Assembly: GCF_022201045.2 (NCBI RefSeq)
Contig: NC_068558.1
Location: forward strand, 930,001-994,000
DNA: 64,000 nt
Source: Citrus sinensis
Lineage: Eukaryota; Streptophyta; Magnoliopsida; Sapindales; Rutaceae
Reading direction: 5' to 3'
Below the pieces are notes generated by a model. That model was not told the origin of the DNA and did no database searches. It saw only the letters and a program-made list of their open reading frames with translations. Positions within the stretch are counted from its first letter, which is position 1. Every line of letters starts with the position of its first letter. The position numbers and the translations under genes were made by a program. Shown here in pieces: positions 22,759 to 36,039 of the stretch.

Positions 22759-25700
22759 ATGAGTAACATGAAATATGTTGTTGAAGTGGAGAAGGCGAAG
22801 GAGGCGAGCGGCGGAAGGCCTTCGATAGGTCCGGTGTATCGGAGTCTTTTTGCTAAGGATGGATTTCCGGCTCCGATTCCGGGAATGGAGAGTTGTTGGG
22901 ACGTTTTCCGGTGAGATTTTTCTTGACTGTGTTTGGTTGCAGAGAAAAATTATTAAAAAAAAAAACTAAGTGGATGTATGCAAGTATTTTTTTCGCTTAT
23001 TAGTTTGTGATTTTATGTTATTGTTGCAGCATGGCGGTGGAGAGAAATCCAAACAATCGGATGCTTGGTCAACGCGAGATTGTAGATGGAAAGGTGTATT
23101 TGGCTTTTAGACGAATTGTGTGATTTTGAGGATTGAGTTTTGTATTGAGTAGGAGATTTCAATGACATTTAAGTTAGTTAGTTCCTTAATTATGGATATT
23201 GGATCTCTGTTTGCAGGCTGGTAAATATGTGTGGAAAACTTATAAAGAAGTATACGACTTGGTGATCAAAGTTGTAAATGCCATCCGCACTTGTGGTGTT
23301 GAGGAAGTAAGCTTCTTGGTCTTGTTGGAAGATTATTTAATTCTTTTTATTAGTATATTTGCTCTTACGTATTTACTTTTGATGGTTTATAGAGAGGAAA
23401 ATGTGGTATTTACGGTGTCAATTGCCCAGAGTGGATTATCGGCATGGAGGTGAATGAATTTGTTCCTTTTCAGTATGGGTTGTGAACTTGGTATACTGCT
23501 TGGTTCAAATATGAGTGCTAGAGTCACACTGATATTATTTTGACTCCAAAATTGATGCAGGCTTGCAATGCTCTCGGCCTCCATTGTGTCCCTCTGTACG
23601 ACACTTTAGGTAAGCACTTATCTCTTCGGTGAGCTAAGCATGCTTGTAATCTCACTATCACTTTTGAATGTATCTTCTCACTTAGTACACGATTCTTTTC
23701 GGTTTGATCATGAGTAATGATGGTGACTTAGGTGCCATTTAGTATCATGCCAAGTATTTTCTTTATGATTATTTAACCGCTTAATGTTCATATTTTAGGT
23801 GCTGGTGCTGTGGAGTTTATTATATGCCATTCAGGGGTTTCAATTGCTTTTGTAGAGGAAAAAAAGATTCCTGAGGTACACATATTATATGTTTAGTATT
23901 AGTTTGCGGATGTACATTGTTTTGCTAAGTTTTATTAGGGTAAAATATCAGTTTTTAGATACTCTTACGGTTTTCACAATTAAAATATCAGTTTATAACG
24001 GTACTATTTTCCAATAATTACTTTGTACTTATGTAATACTCAGAAATGCTTACTTTATGGCGGGCAAATATTACAATCTAAGAATTTTGTAATATTATTT
24101 CCAAGGAACCTACTTCTCATCTATGGCTACATTTTTCCCCTTTCAGATGCTTAAAACATTTCCCAAGACCACAGAGCATTTAAAAAGTAAGTATCACTTT
24201 CCTTGAAGTTATATCCTTCTCAGGTTTGTAGTCGTCAAAGCTAACTGTAAAAAATTCATCATGCAGCAATTGTGAGCTTTAGCAAGGTTAAACCTGAGCA
24301 GAGGGAAGAGATTGAGAAGTATGGTTTGGCTGTATATTCGTGGGACGAATTTTTGCAACTGGTAGGTCATTTTTGTCTGTTATTTTTTAATTTATAGCGT
24401 CAGAGGTCTTTTCTCTTTTATTTTATTTCTCCTGCCTGTATAAAACTAGCTCTCATGTTAGATATGACTGTATATCTAATATATCCAACTGTAAATTTCT
24501 AGCAATGACCTTCAGGTCTATTAATTTGTTATACGGTTGCTGATCTGTCATGCCCTTGATTTCTGGGAATTAGTTCTCAAATCATTGATCTGTTCATGAT
24601 AATGCAGTGATTCAATTTGAATAATGTACTGCATGTGATTGTGAAAGGCTTTTATAGCTTGATAATATCCTTTATGTGTGCCTCTTGAGTGAAAGATGGA
24701 ATATTATTCAGATGTTAGGCATGATGGATTTATTTTACTGAGCATTGTATGCACATAAATAGTTCATGATTGTTTGGTTTACTTCTCTGTTGTCCATTAT
24801 GAATTTATGATTGATATTCAGCAGCAGATGATTTTCTCTTCTTTTTTATTTGATGTGACATTTGATTCTGATTCAATTTATATCTGTTTCCCACAGGGAG
24901 AGAATAAACAATTTGATCTACCTGTGAAAAAGAAAAATGACATCTGTACAATTATGTATACTAGTGGAACAACTGGTGATCCAAAGGGAGTGATGGTTTC
25001 AAATGAGAACATTGTTACTTTTATAGCTGGAGTGAAATGCCTTTTGGAGAGTGTGAATGAGAAGGTGATTGTTCCCTGACTGTAGTCACTAAACTATTTA
25101 ATGTCAGAAGCTGGAACATAATGATTTATTTGCTTTTAATATAACGTGCTTATATATTTCATTAAATTGATTTATCTGTTGTGCTGGATTTCTATTTAAA
25201 AATTTTGTTTGTTGAAATTTAACAGTTAACTTCGGAGGATGTATATGTTTCTTATCTTCCTCTTGCGCATATTTTTGACCGGGCAATTGAGGAAGTTTTC
25301 ATATCCAATGGTGCTGCTATAGGGTTCTGGCGTGGGGTGAGTATAATTACTAGTACCACCCCTTTCTATGAAAGTAAGAGTTCGATAGAGTAATTGCTTA
25401 TATTGTTTGTTTCTTAAGGATGTCAAATTATTGCTTGAAGACATCGGAGAGCTCAAACCAACTATTTTCTGTGCTGTTCCTCGTGTACTAGACAGAATAT
25501 ACTCGGGTAAACTTTTCTATCCTGGATTTGCTGAGGCTTTGTTTGTTTGCAGTTTATGTATCAGGAGTAATTACAAGGGATATCTGAATCTTGATAACAT
25601 AATATCCATATGCTTTTGGTGGTATAGTGAAAAAAGAAGTCATCCTGCCTGTATTTTTGTTACTTCTTTTTAGCTGGGTGGTGCCTGAACTGTAGTTATT

Positions 25701-28700
25701 GTATTTGTATCTTTCTGTATGTTATCTCAAATTATTTTCTCAGACAAAATACTGCATGTTCAGAGTATGGGTCCTGGCTTGATTTGTCAGTTTCTGACAT
25801 TCCAATGTTCAATTGTTGGAATGTTAACAAAAAGATGTTGAAATGAGACTGGGTGAGGGTAGAAAAAGATATATATGTTGGTACATGTAGTGAAAAAGAA
25901 CTAGCTTCTAGATAACTATAAGTAATTTTTTTTGGTATACCATGTGATGGGGGAGTAGAATTCATGTAGATGATCCATACTATATTGGGACCAAAATGTA
26001 GTTGGGTAGCGAAGGTATTTGGTGGGCTCCTTGTGTGGCCTCAAACTCATGCAAGGATTCATTCTTCCATCCAGCTTGGCCATAGGCTTAGAGATTTTTT
26101 TATGTTTACCCCAAGGACGCTATACTTTCTACTTCAAATTGGCACGAACTTGGTTAATTTCTTTATTTTATTAATCTTTTTAATTTTTAATTTCTAATTT
26201 TTCCCTGTTTTTTGTTATGTCCTAACTGTTGTTTGTGTCTTCAGGTTTGAATCAGAAGATTTCTTCAGGCGGCTTATTAAAAAAGACATTATTTAATATT
26301 GCATACTCATAGTAAGTTATATTTAGTTTGCTTAGGAAAAGTGAACAGCAAAAAATTTTCTTTTGAATCTATGCATATATTGCTTGAGCTTAAATTCTCC
26401 AACTGCTTTACTATAAATCTCTCCTCTCCTCTCAAATCATATCATCGTCGGTGGGTTTCTGTCATGCTCATAAGCTACATAATCAGTCTTATCTGAAGAG
26501 CATATAGGGATTGTAGATATTTATCAAGTGGTAAATCTCTACCCAGCTCTTGAGCTACATAATTACCATCCGAAGAGCATATAACAGACTTTTAGATATT
26601 TGATTAATGACCATCTTATGCCTTGAATAATGAGTAATAATCATTTCGTCTGCTTACATGTAAGTGAATCTGAGAGGCAGACAGCTCACTCCATCATTCC
26701 TTTCACATGTTCAATGCCACCTTGAAATTTTTTTCTCTGAGTCATTGGCCAGTTACATTGAATTTATTGCTGCATTTGGCAAATTTTTGTAGTTGAGGAT
26801 TGTGGTGTTAAGACTTTCATTTTATTGGTTCCTTTTATTGACCAGATGTCATTTTTGAGCTGTTTTGTTATGTGGTTCTGATTGATTTTTGATAAGTACT
26901 GCAGTAAATTCCATAACTTGAAGAAGGGGCATAAACATGTCGAGGCATCCCCTATTGCTGACAAAATAGTATTTGACAAGGTGATGGGAACTATTCAATA
27001 ATATTCATTATTCCCGCACCAAAAAAAGAACTTTGCAAAGTGATTCTAAACAGATTTTTCACGACCAAAATTATTGATTTGTATGATTTTCTCAGGTAAA
27101 GCAATCATTTGGTGGGCGTGTACGGCTTATTCTGTCTGGAGCAGCACCCCTTACTCCTCATGTAGAAACCTTCCTGCGGGTGGTGGCATGTGCTCATGTC
27201 CTGCAGGGATATGGTAAAGTGTCTTTCGAAATTAGCTTGCCATATTGTTCTTTGTATTTCAGTTGTTGACCTTATTCTTTAGATTGATTGTGATGCTGTG
27301 ATCTTTGATAGTTTAATCAACTTTTATGTGAATATAGGTCTGACTGAAACTTGTGCCGGGACTTTTGTGTCACTGCCAAATGAGATGTCAATGATTGGTA
27401 CTGTGGGTCCTCCAGTACCAAATGTGGATGTATGCCTAGAATCTGTTCCTGAAATGGAATATGATGCCCTCTCAAGTACACCACGTGGAGAAGTTTGTGT
27501 GAAGGGGAGTACTGTGTTTTCAGGGTACTATAAACGTGAAGACCTCACGAAAGAAGTCATGGTTGATGGGTGGTTCCATACAGGTTGCCCACATCTCTTT
27601 CTTCTTAAATGAACTTAAGATTTCCTGTCTTCAGATTTTTCTGTCCCAACCTTGCCTATTATTTTCTTTACATCAGGTGATATTGGTGAGTGGCAACCTG
27701 ATGGAAGCTTGAAAATTATTGACCGTAAGAAAAACATTTTCAAGCTTTCACAGGGAGAATATGTTGCTGTTGAAAACTTGGAGAATATTTATGCTCTTGT
27801 ATCTGCTATTGATTCGGTATGCTCTTCAACCTTTTGTCTTTTGTATGTGTGCGCGCAGCTTGTTATATATAAATTGATGGTTTCACGTTGCATGTGTTTG
27901 TCTCCTAAGTTGGCATGTCCTTTTGATGTTGAAGTCTGTTGCTTTCTTCTTTCTCTTCTTCATATTCTTCCGACAGTTCTTTTCTTATGTATATTACCTG
28001 TGTCTCCACTCCCCACTGATGGTGTGTTTATTTCTAAAAAGAAGAAATTGTGCTGTGTTATCTGGTTTGGTAGAGTATAAAGAAGCCTATGCCTATAGGC
28101 ATGTGGACTTGCATGTTTCTTTAACTCATACTAGTGACTCTCTGGACCAATTCTGGCATTAACTTTTCTGAAAATCATATTTAACTGCTTGGATGCAGTG
28201 TGTCAGGATTAGTTTGGTGCATATTATTCAGCTAAATGTTTATTACATTTGCATTCAACAGCTAGAGATCCACATGAGTTTGACAACACATGTTTCCTGT
28301 CTTCTATGTCAGGTATGGGTGTATGGGAACAGCTTTGAGTCCTTCCTTGTTGCCATTGTCAACCCCAACAAGGACGCACTTGAAAGATGGGCAGCTGAAA
28401 ATGGTGTAAATGGAGACTTCAAGTCGCTCTGTGAAAATCCCAAGGCAAAAGAATTCATACTCGGAGAGCTCTCAAGAGTTGCTAAAGAGAAAAAGGTTAC
28501 TTATTATTTTCACATGTACCTTGTTGATTGCCATTAGATAAAATTTTCCTCAAATAATTTTGAACTGTGAAAGATGATTTTTAGTGATACCAACTGTTTA
28601 TCTTGGCAGTTGAAAGGTTTTGAATTCATTAAAGCTGTTCATCTTGAACCTGTCCCTTTCGACATTGAACGTGATCTTCTTACTCCAACATATAAGAAGA

Positions 28701-29133
28701 AAAGGCCCCAATTGCTCAAACATTATCAGGTAACGTTCCTCCTGGTTTTTTCCGAATATTCTTTGGATGAAACCTCTTAGTTTTAATTTGTTTATGGTGT
28801 GAACTTCCAGTTAAATTTTCAGAAACTGGTCAAAATTATGGTGGTCAATGGGTTAATTCAGAGTTTGCTTTTGCTGCGAGATTCTGTTAGGGTTGAATCT
28901 TGAATTTGAATCGGTGATCTGCAGAGAAATTTTAGTCCATGTATCTATTATCCTATGAGCTGTAGTTATGCCAATTTATGTCTCTGTTTTTGTTTGTTAT
29001 GTACCCCAACCTAATATTTATTTGTTTATTTCTGTGCAAAACTATGCGGTATTGATACCACTAACAGGAGAACTTTTGTGCGCAGGATGTAATCGACAAC
29101 ATGTACAAGAGTGCAAACAGGCCCAGTTCTTGA
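22759..29133 (+). CDS. LACS4: Long-chain acyl-CoA synthetase, LACS4-like
   Basis: ATP- and CoA-dependent activation of long-chain fatty acids (EC 6.2.1.3). Nineteen exons: 22759-22910, 23030-23093, 23217-23306, 23393-23449, 23561-23609, 23799-23875, 24147-24186, 24267-24361, 24897-25064, 25226-25336, 25419-25506, 26245-26311, 26905-26980, 27096-27213, 27338-27583, 27677-27816, 28313-28495, 28610-28729 and 29086-29133. They give 662 aa, the usual length. Seen: [19 protein letters not shown] near the N-terminus; the AMP-binding P-loop [12 protein letters not shown] (about residue 229); the [12 protein letters not shown]-type motif as [29 protein letters not shown] (about 415); and [19 protein letters not shown] (about 500). 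There is no plastid or peroxisomal N-terminal extension, which fits the ER-associated LACS4/LACS5 type. Assignment to LACS4 rather than LACS5 or LACS3 is by similarity only. Confidence 0.92.
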
Positions 29134-31747
29134 AAGAAAATAATTTTTGGAGTATGCTTCTGTGTGAAAAAGTTTCTTTTTTCATTCAAGTCCTTGTGCT
29201 TCTTGTCAGACTGTACATATCGATATTTATTCAGTCGATAAATTCAAATTAATTGTACTGCTTGAAATGATATGTTCCCGTAATTAGACATGATAATGAC
29301 ATTTGCTTTTCTGTTAATTATAATTTAGGGTGTGATTAAGTTACATAATAATATAATTAAATTTCACCTGAGAATATCTCAATAATTCAATTGTTTGATA
29401 GATAAATTAGACTTATTTGAAACAACTGTTAGGTGAATTTAAGTCATATTATTATGTAAGTTAATAAGGTTCTTTATTTTAAAAGTAAGGCTATTTGCAC
29501 TCTAAAATTTACTTTGAACATTCATATTTTCATAATTTTTTTATTTATAAAAAAGTCCATAACTCAATTTACAATTAAGCACCCATTCAATATAAATAAG
29601 TATAACAATACTACTTTTAACCCCCATTAGCACAATTCATTGTGGAATTATCATACCTTAAAATGTTCTTCAACATAAAATCTAATTCATCATTCAAAAG
29701 TTTATTTTAATAAATATTGAACAAAACAAATTTTATGGTTTGAATTTCTTTGACTTGATTTCAAAACATGTTGTATTGTCATTAGTGTGTTTATTTTATC
29801 TTGAAATTGGATTGGATTGTTAATAAAATGACCTTAATTGATTATTGGCATTATTTATTATAATAATTTTGATTATTGTTATTATTATTATTCAAAATAA
29901 GTTTTGTTAATAATAATTCTCTAATGAGTACATCTTCATTTTAACAAAGTAAGGATGCTACTAACAAATAAAAAATATATATTTTAATATTCTAACAAAC
30001 ATTTCCATTTTAACATCCTTGTTGCACACTAGAAAATAAAAATGACTATATAGCTTTTTCAGACTTTAACAAAATCTAGAGTCTTGGATTATAACATTTT
30101 CATAAATAAATATGTGTGTCTATGTGTGGTGTATGTGAGTGTGGGGCTTTTTCACGAGGGGGTGAAAATTTTCACACTCACTTCTTAATAAACCCATCAT
30201 AAGTATTTTAAGGATAGGACTATTGGAACACACTAAACTACTCAATCAACCAATTTATTAAATAAATTTTAAATTTTACTCAATAAACCCACTTAAAAAC
30301 CCAAATATACCCTTACTAAATCCAATTTATAAAATAATAGTACTTTTATTCATTAGTATTAGGATTTCTCGTTTATTCGTCTCAATTGATTTTGAGCATT
30401 ATTTCCACTTCAATCTCAAATATTTCAATCATAATAAATTTATTTGGAATATCTTTAACAGGTATTTGTAATGAATCTTTTATTTTCTTTTTTTGCTAGG
30501 GCCGATATGCATTCCGCGTACCTTATCTCCTATTAGTTATGTTGAAATAGTTTGACTAATGGCTGCCTCATTCTAATTGTATTTGATATTTAATTTCCTC
30601 TTCTAAGTGAGAATTACATAGTTTTTCTTTATCATGCTTTCCGGTGTTTGGTCTTGCAAGATAGTAAACATAATTTTTTCTGATGTTGAATTTACATGTT
30701 TCATCTCCAGCAGCAGCTTTATAATTCCGTAACATTTGAATGTGCTAATTTCATTTCACTATGTAAATAAGAACGAGTTAATTATTTTTTAAATGTGCTA
30801 TAACAGTTTGTTAGTATAAGATCAATATGAATCGCTTTTATATGTGTTCTAAGATTAATAAAAAATTTTTAAAAAAAATCAATTTAGAATTCCAAAAAAA
30901 GTATAATATTGAATGTAAAAGTGGGTTCAAAGAGTAAAAATTCAATTTTTTTAGTATCCATAATTAAAATTTGATTTAAGAGTATTTTGATAATTAAAAA
31001 TTATTTTTAAAAATGAATTTAGTGGGTAATTAGGTGGGTTTTGAGGAGCCCTACCCATATTTTAAATACTGGTTTTACACTTAAAAACCTCTCTAAATAC
31101 CAATAGTATCCAACTGCTCTACGCCCATTACTCCTATTAATCTCGTTCTTCGTTTTTACCAATTATTAATTTTTTGTAATTTTAAACACCGCTAAAATCC
31201 TGCAAATTAACAAAATGAATATTTATTTCTCGATAATCGTTCATATCAATTTGAGGCTACGAGAAAAATAACCTCTAAAAAAGTTTAAGAAACACTAGTT
31301 TTTATGACAGTTTCCATCAAATTTTCACGTCACTTGCATTATTGTCCAGTTACATTCATTTGTTATTTCCTGATCCATGTTTAATATCAAGTTATTCTCC
31401 AAATTAGAATTCGAATCTAGAGCAGGCCCGTTCCACTGTAAATTTGTTACTACGCACGTACTGGAAGATCTTCATCTTCTACGAGTAGTAAAATAGCTGT
31501 AGATGTTCCAGCCCATTTCACGTTACAAAAACCACCAACCATTACCATTTTATATCAATATATGCTTCTAATCTACAACAAATGGATAAAAAGAAGGTAG
31601 AATCAATATTGTCACATACACTCTTGATTGTCCAATACAATGGGAAGAAGATAACAAAAAGAACCCTTCATCTCGCATACTCTTGAACAAGAAAATGAAA
31701 CAAACTCTGCTTAGATTAGAGAATATAACAACACATGATAGCAAGCT
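29134..31747. other. Intergenic region between convergent LACS and LRR genes
   Basis: AT-rich with no coding region. A segment around 30160-31100 has Pro/Lys-codon-like AACCCAC blocks near both ends in inverted order, perhaps an old non-autonomous DNA transposon, but the ends are too diverged to place. The LRR gene's 3' flank is at the right edge. Confidence 0.55.
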
Positions 31748-34479
31748 TCATCTTAATCCCATAGCGTCTTGAGTACTACTATCATCAGGCCTCGCAAGAG
31801 ATAAAGATGAATACTGCAGCTCAAGTAGCTCCTCTCTGCTATACTTAAGTCTTTGATCTGTTTTGGAAAAACAAACAAAGAATGTAAGATGAATGCATTT
31901 GAAACTGTATCTCATAGAAAATAATAGTACCCCACCTAGAAAAGAATGAGACATAGGCATTGGATCCTGCTTTTGTTTCACTAGGGAAGCCCTCAAAGAT
32001 GTTCGTGATGGAGACGGACCGTTAGATCCAATTTGATCTGACGGACATATAACACTAAGTTCATGCCAAACTTCAATTCGAGGATGCATTTTGCAAAATT
32101 GCAAAATTGCATCCTCAGTTAGGAGCCAACCACCATGCAGATCCAACAATTTGAGTGATCTTGGGGGTTTGAATGAACCAAGCCCACTATTTGTCAATAC
32201 AGCATCACGAATGCTCAGATTAGTCAACTTTGATAGAGATGACAATTGGTGCAGAGAAACGTCAGTAAGGGAAGCATTTCTGAGAGATAAATGGATTAGT
32301 TCTTTGAAGGTTGATAAAGGGAACAAAGTTGCATCACTGACTTGAGTCTGCTCCAAATTCAAGCGCTCCAAATGATTGAGATTTTGCAGTGCTGTCAACG
32401 AGAGAACCAAATCTGTTTCAGCACCCACCTGCTGAATGAAACCTGCGAGTACAGAAGAAGGAAATATCACATAACCATACGCATGCAAGAATAAATTATA
32501 AACAATCATAAAGCAATATGCAGAAAAAAGGACATTCATTTGCCCTGAAGGATACATGCCTTTAATATCTGTATTGCTTATGTCAATGAACTTCAGTGAG
32601 GGCATCATGCTCATATATGATATCGCATAATCATCTATTTGTGTGCCAGATAGTGATAATATTTCAAGATTAGGAAGATGACCAGCTAAAATCCCTACTC
32701 CAGCTGAGCTGAATCTCGTGTTACTAAGATTAAGATTTCTCAAATTTGCTCCTACACATGCAACCATCTCAACTGAATCATCTCCTATCATGCTCGAGCT
32801 GAGATCCAAATGTTCCAGAGCTTTCATTTGTGTCAAAAAGCAGAATCTGCTCAGGGAAGAATTGGATACATCCAAAAATGACAGTAAACTTGTTTCAATG
32901 TATAAAAAGGCTTCACGCTCATTAATAAAAGTAGTGCTAGCTAGACTAATCTTTGCTAGAGGAGCTTTATTTCCATTCCCTTCAAGTATAGAGTCAATGG
33001 TACAATTACTCAAATTTAAGCATTCAAGAGATGATATATTTGGCAACTTTGTAACACCAGTCCAAGCTAGATTGAGGAAGCTCAGCCTTGGAAACATTTT
33101 AAGAACAGCAGCACCTCTATTGGATACTTGACTGCCCCAAAGGTCGAGATACTCTAACTTTGTCAGTACCTAGAAAAGAAAGCATAACACATCATACTAA
33201 CTTAAATATCTTGGAGAATAAGCAGCAAACAATCAGATAAGGAACATTTTAAAATAATGGATAAATGACAACATTTTCTCTAGCAATAGCAAGGTAAATA
33301 AGATCACCCGGAAAAAAAAAATAAAAAAAAAAATAAAGTGTACATCAGCACAAACCAATTAAAAGAAGCCAGGATCACAACTGAACAGTGACCACCATTG
33401 TTTAATTTACAAATGACATACTTCAAACATCAGGTGTGTTGCATTTCAAGTAAGTAAATTTACGTGGGGCAAGACCATTGTTATAAACTCAGACATTAAA
33501 AACCCTGATGTCAGTTCTACCTTTACAGAATACATAGTCATAAATTACAGATAGTACCTGCAAAGACCTCAGCACCAGATCAGTGACAGGCAAACCGCTC
33601 AAGTCCAAGACAGACAAATTTTGAAGTGATGAGAGGAGTGCAATTCCATCTGCAGTGAGACCTGTCTCAGAAAGCCACAGCTTTTCCAAAGTTGAAATGG
33701 ATAACAGATGCTTCATGCCAGCATCAGTGACTTTTAGGCATCTTGATAAATCCAATTCCTTCAAACAAGTCATCCCTAAAACGAAGCAAACAAAGGAAAT
33801 AAGAGATTTTCTGCAGCCTAATTAAAGCCTGTGAAGAACATGACCAAACGATCAACATCCATGTAATTAACTTTCACTTAACCATACCGGTTAGAGCCCA
33901 AAGGGCAGAACTGGTGACTCTGCGGCAATCGGCAACATTTAGAGAGCGCAAGTAACGGAATGCTCCCAAGTAAGCCATCCATTCTGCATCCACAGAGTTC
34001 TCCCCCCTCAGTTCAATTGCCTCCGCATTATGTTTGAAAACTCTACAAAGTAAAAAACGAATTTAGTGCAGTTACAAGATAATTATCAAATAAACTCTGT
34101 AAAATTCTCCACCACTTTTCCACTATTGTCCTCTAATTTTCAGAAGAAGCTGGAACTTTTAAACATTAAATAAACTATATCTGAGTAATCAAACGAATTT
34201 CACTTCCTATGCATTTACATTCAAAATCGAAACTTTTCTTCGTTTTCTAAGGAGCCAAACAGATAGCCAAGATGTTATGTGAGAAACAGTTGCTTACTCG
34301 AGCAGCGAAGGGAAGATGAGGCGGCGACGTATGAGGTGGCGGAGGAGAGAGTCGGCGAGATGAGCTGGCAACCTTTCCAATGATCGTCTCTGTCTCCGCC
34401 ATTTCTGAACGCTTTCTCCACTTTGACACGCAGCTTCAATGCACAGCCTGACCAATTCGCTTTCCCTCTCTCTTTCCAT
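31748..34479 (-). CDS. Leucine-rich repeat protein (ribonuclease-inhibitor-like/AMN1-like repeats), plant-specific
   Basis: Six exons on the reverse strand: 34479-34298, 34042-33888, 33775-33558, 33169-32560, 32442-31936 and 31857-31748. They give 593 aa. The N-terminal about 60 residues are Arg/Glu-rich (ERLPAHLADSLLRHLIRRR, like the start of an F-box/FBXL protein). LRRs then run to about residue 500, for example LKELDLSRCLKVTDAGMKHL, LEHLDLSSSMIGDDSVEMV and LEILSLSGTQIDDYAISYM. The tail is Ser/Gln-rich and charged. There is no signal peptide, transmembrane helix, kinase or NB-ARC part, so an intracellular interaction scaffold is inferred; the partner is unknown. A single long frame (33097-31748) runs through two introns because both are multiples of three without stops. 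Intron 4 (32559-32443) appears to use a GC donor. The product may instead be read with these segments retained. Confidence 0.82.
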
Positions 34480-34708
34480 TTTCCTCTTTTTTTTCCCCTC
34501 CTTTTTTGGTTAATTTATTTCTTCGGATTTTTGTTGTCTTTGTTTCGCTTAGTCTTTTATTTTGACTTTCGATCGGTGAAGAATTGATGATCGACGAAAT
34601 CCTTCCTGTTACGGGCACTGTTGATTTTGATATTATTAAAATAAAAGCGTAGTTTCTGAGTGCAACCGCACCTCGACCTGGGCTGTTTTGGGCCAGACCC
34701 AACTTCTA

Positions 34709-35345
34709 AAAGGGTGGAACTATTAGCACCCTTCAAAAATTTTATAAAACCCCTCACTCTTCTAATTATAATATAAAATAAAATAAAAACATATCTAAAC
34801 CCCGGTATTTTCTCTCACAAAACTTTTTTTTTAGACACATCCACACATTCCCAAGAAATTGCAGAGGATTTGACACGAATCAGAGAAGAATCTTACAATG
34901 AATTAACACATGCAATAATTTTGTTGCTTCCATATCAAAACAACATTGGTTTTATTATAATTAATACCTAAAAGTTCGAGAAGATTGAAGAACAAATCGT
35001 GGAAAATGGAGAAATAGAAAGAGATATTGATGGAAAGTCGTGTGGCACAAACACAAACTGAAGTGAAATTGGTAGGTAGCAAGAATTATATAACGAACAA
35101 GAAGCAAAAATTTCATGTTTATTAATTAACAAAACTTTTATAACGAACAAATATGTAGATTGTGATGGATAGCAAGACTCCATAAGGGGGAAAAAAAATT
35201 GCTGTTTAGAAGAATGGCAGTTTAGAAGTTAAAGTGAGTGTTAATAGCAATAAGGTTTATTTTTTTAGTATTATTCGATGGAGTTTACTTCAAGACAGAA
35301 TTTCAATAGATTTTTAAAATGGTGTGAATAGTCCAACTCTTTTTT
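34709..35345. repeat. Possible non-autonomous DNA transposon with weak terminal inverted repeats
   Basis: GGGTGGAACTATTAGCACCC near the left end resembles the complement of the right end (GGACTATTCACACCATTTTA reading inward), followed by weaker matches. No target duplication is seen. Confidence 0.35.
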
Positions 35346-36039
35346 GAAATTATTTCGCAAATAATAAAAGAGTAGGTCGTTAAACACCCCTTAATGTTCC
35401 TCATAAAGTCCCTTTTAGCTGCTGCATGCCTTTATTCTCAATCGTTACATTCTCTAAATTATATCCAATAATCATTTTGATACATGACAAACAATGGGGT
35501 TCGGTGCCCTTATGCAATACATCCTTCGAATTGTTGACTTTTTAATAAATAAAACATATGATTTGTAAATGGAAGATAAAATAAATAAATTAACATAAGA
35601 ATAATAAATTGGATTTTTATTAGTAAAAAAATAAAATTAAAACTTACATATGTAACATAAAAATTATAAATCAATGTAGGTCTAAAATAAAACATAAATT
35701 ATATAAATAAAACATAAGATTTGTAAATGGAAGGAAAGACAAGTAAATTAAAGTAAGAATTGTTGAAAAAAAAAACTTACAAATGTGAAGTAAAAACTCA
35801 TTATAAGAATGATAACATTATATATTTTCTGATTTTGTTTCTAATTAAAATATGAAAGTTCTGGTTTTATGTAATATATGTGATGAAATATGTGAAGTTT
35901 TATTACGGATAAAATTTATTTTCAAGATTAAATTTTGGAAAACTACTATTTTCATACTTTTCAAAGTTGTTCACAAGATAAGATGATTTTACATCATTCT
36001 AAATCTCTTTGACAACGACCCCATATAATCTTTACAAGT

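Noticed and set aside
30160-31100. Possible DNA transposon with AACCCAC-rich ends
   Set aside because: The inverted similarity is too weak by eye to define ends; left as a comment in the intergenic entry.
31748-33097. A single 449-aa reverse frame taken as a complete one-exon gene
   Set aside because: It begins inside LRR sequence. Upstream exons to 34479 join in frame, and it reads through two likely introns with hydrophobic non-LRR inserts.
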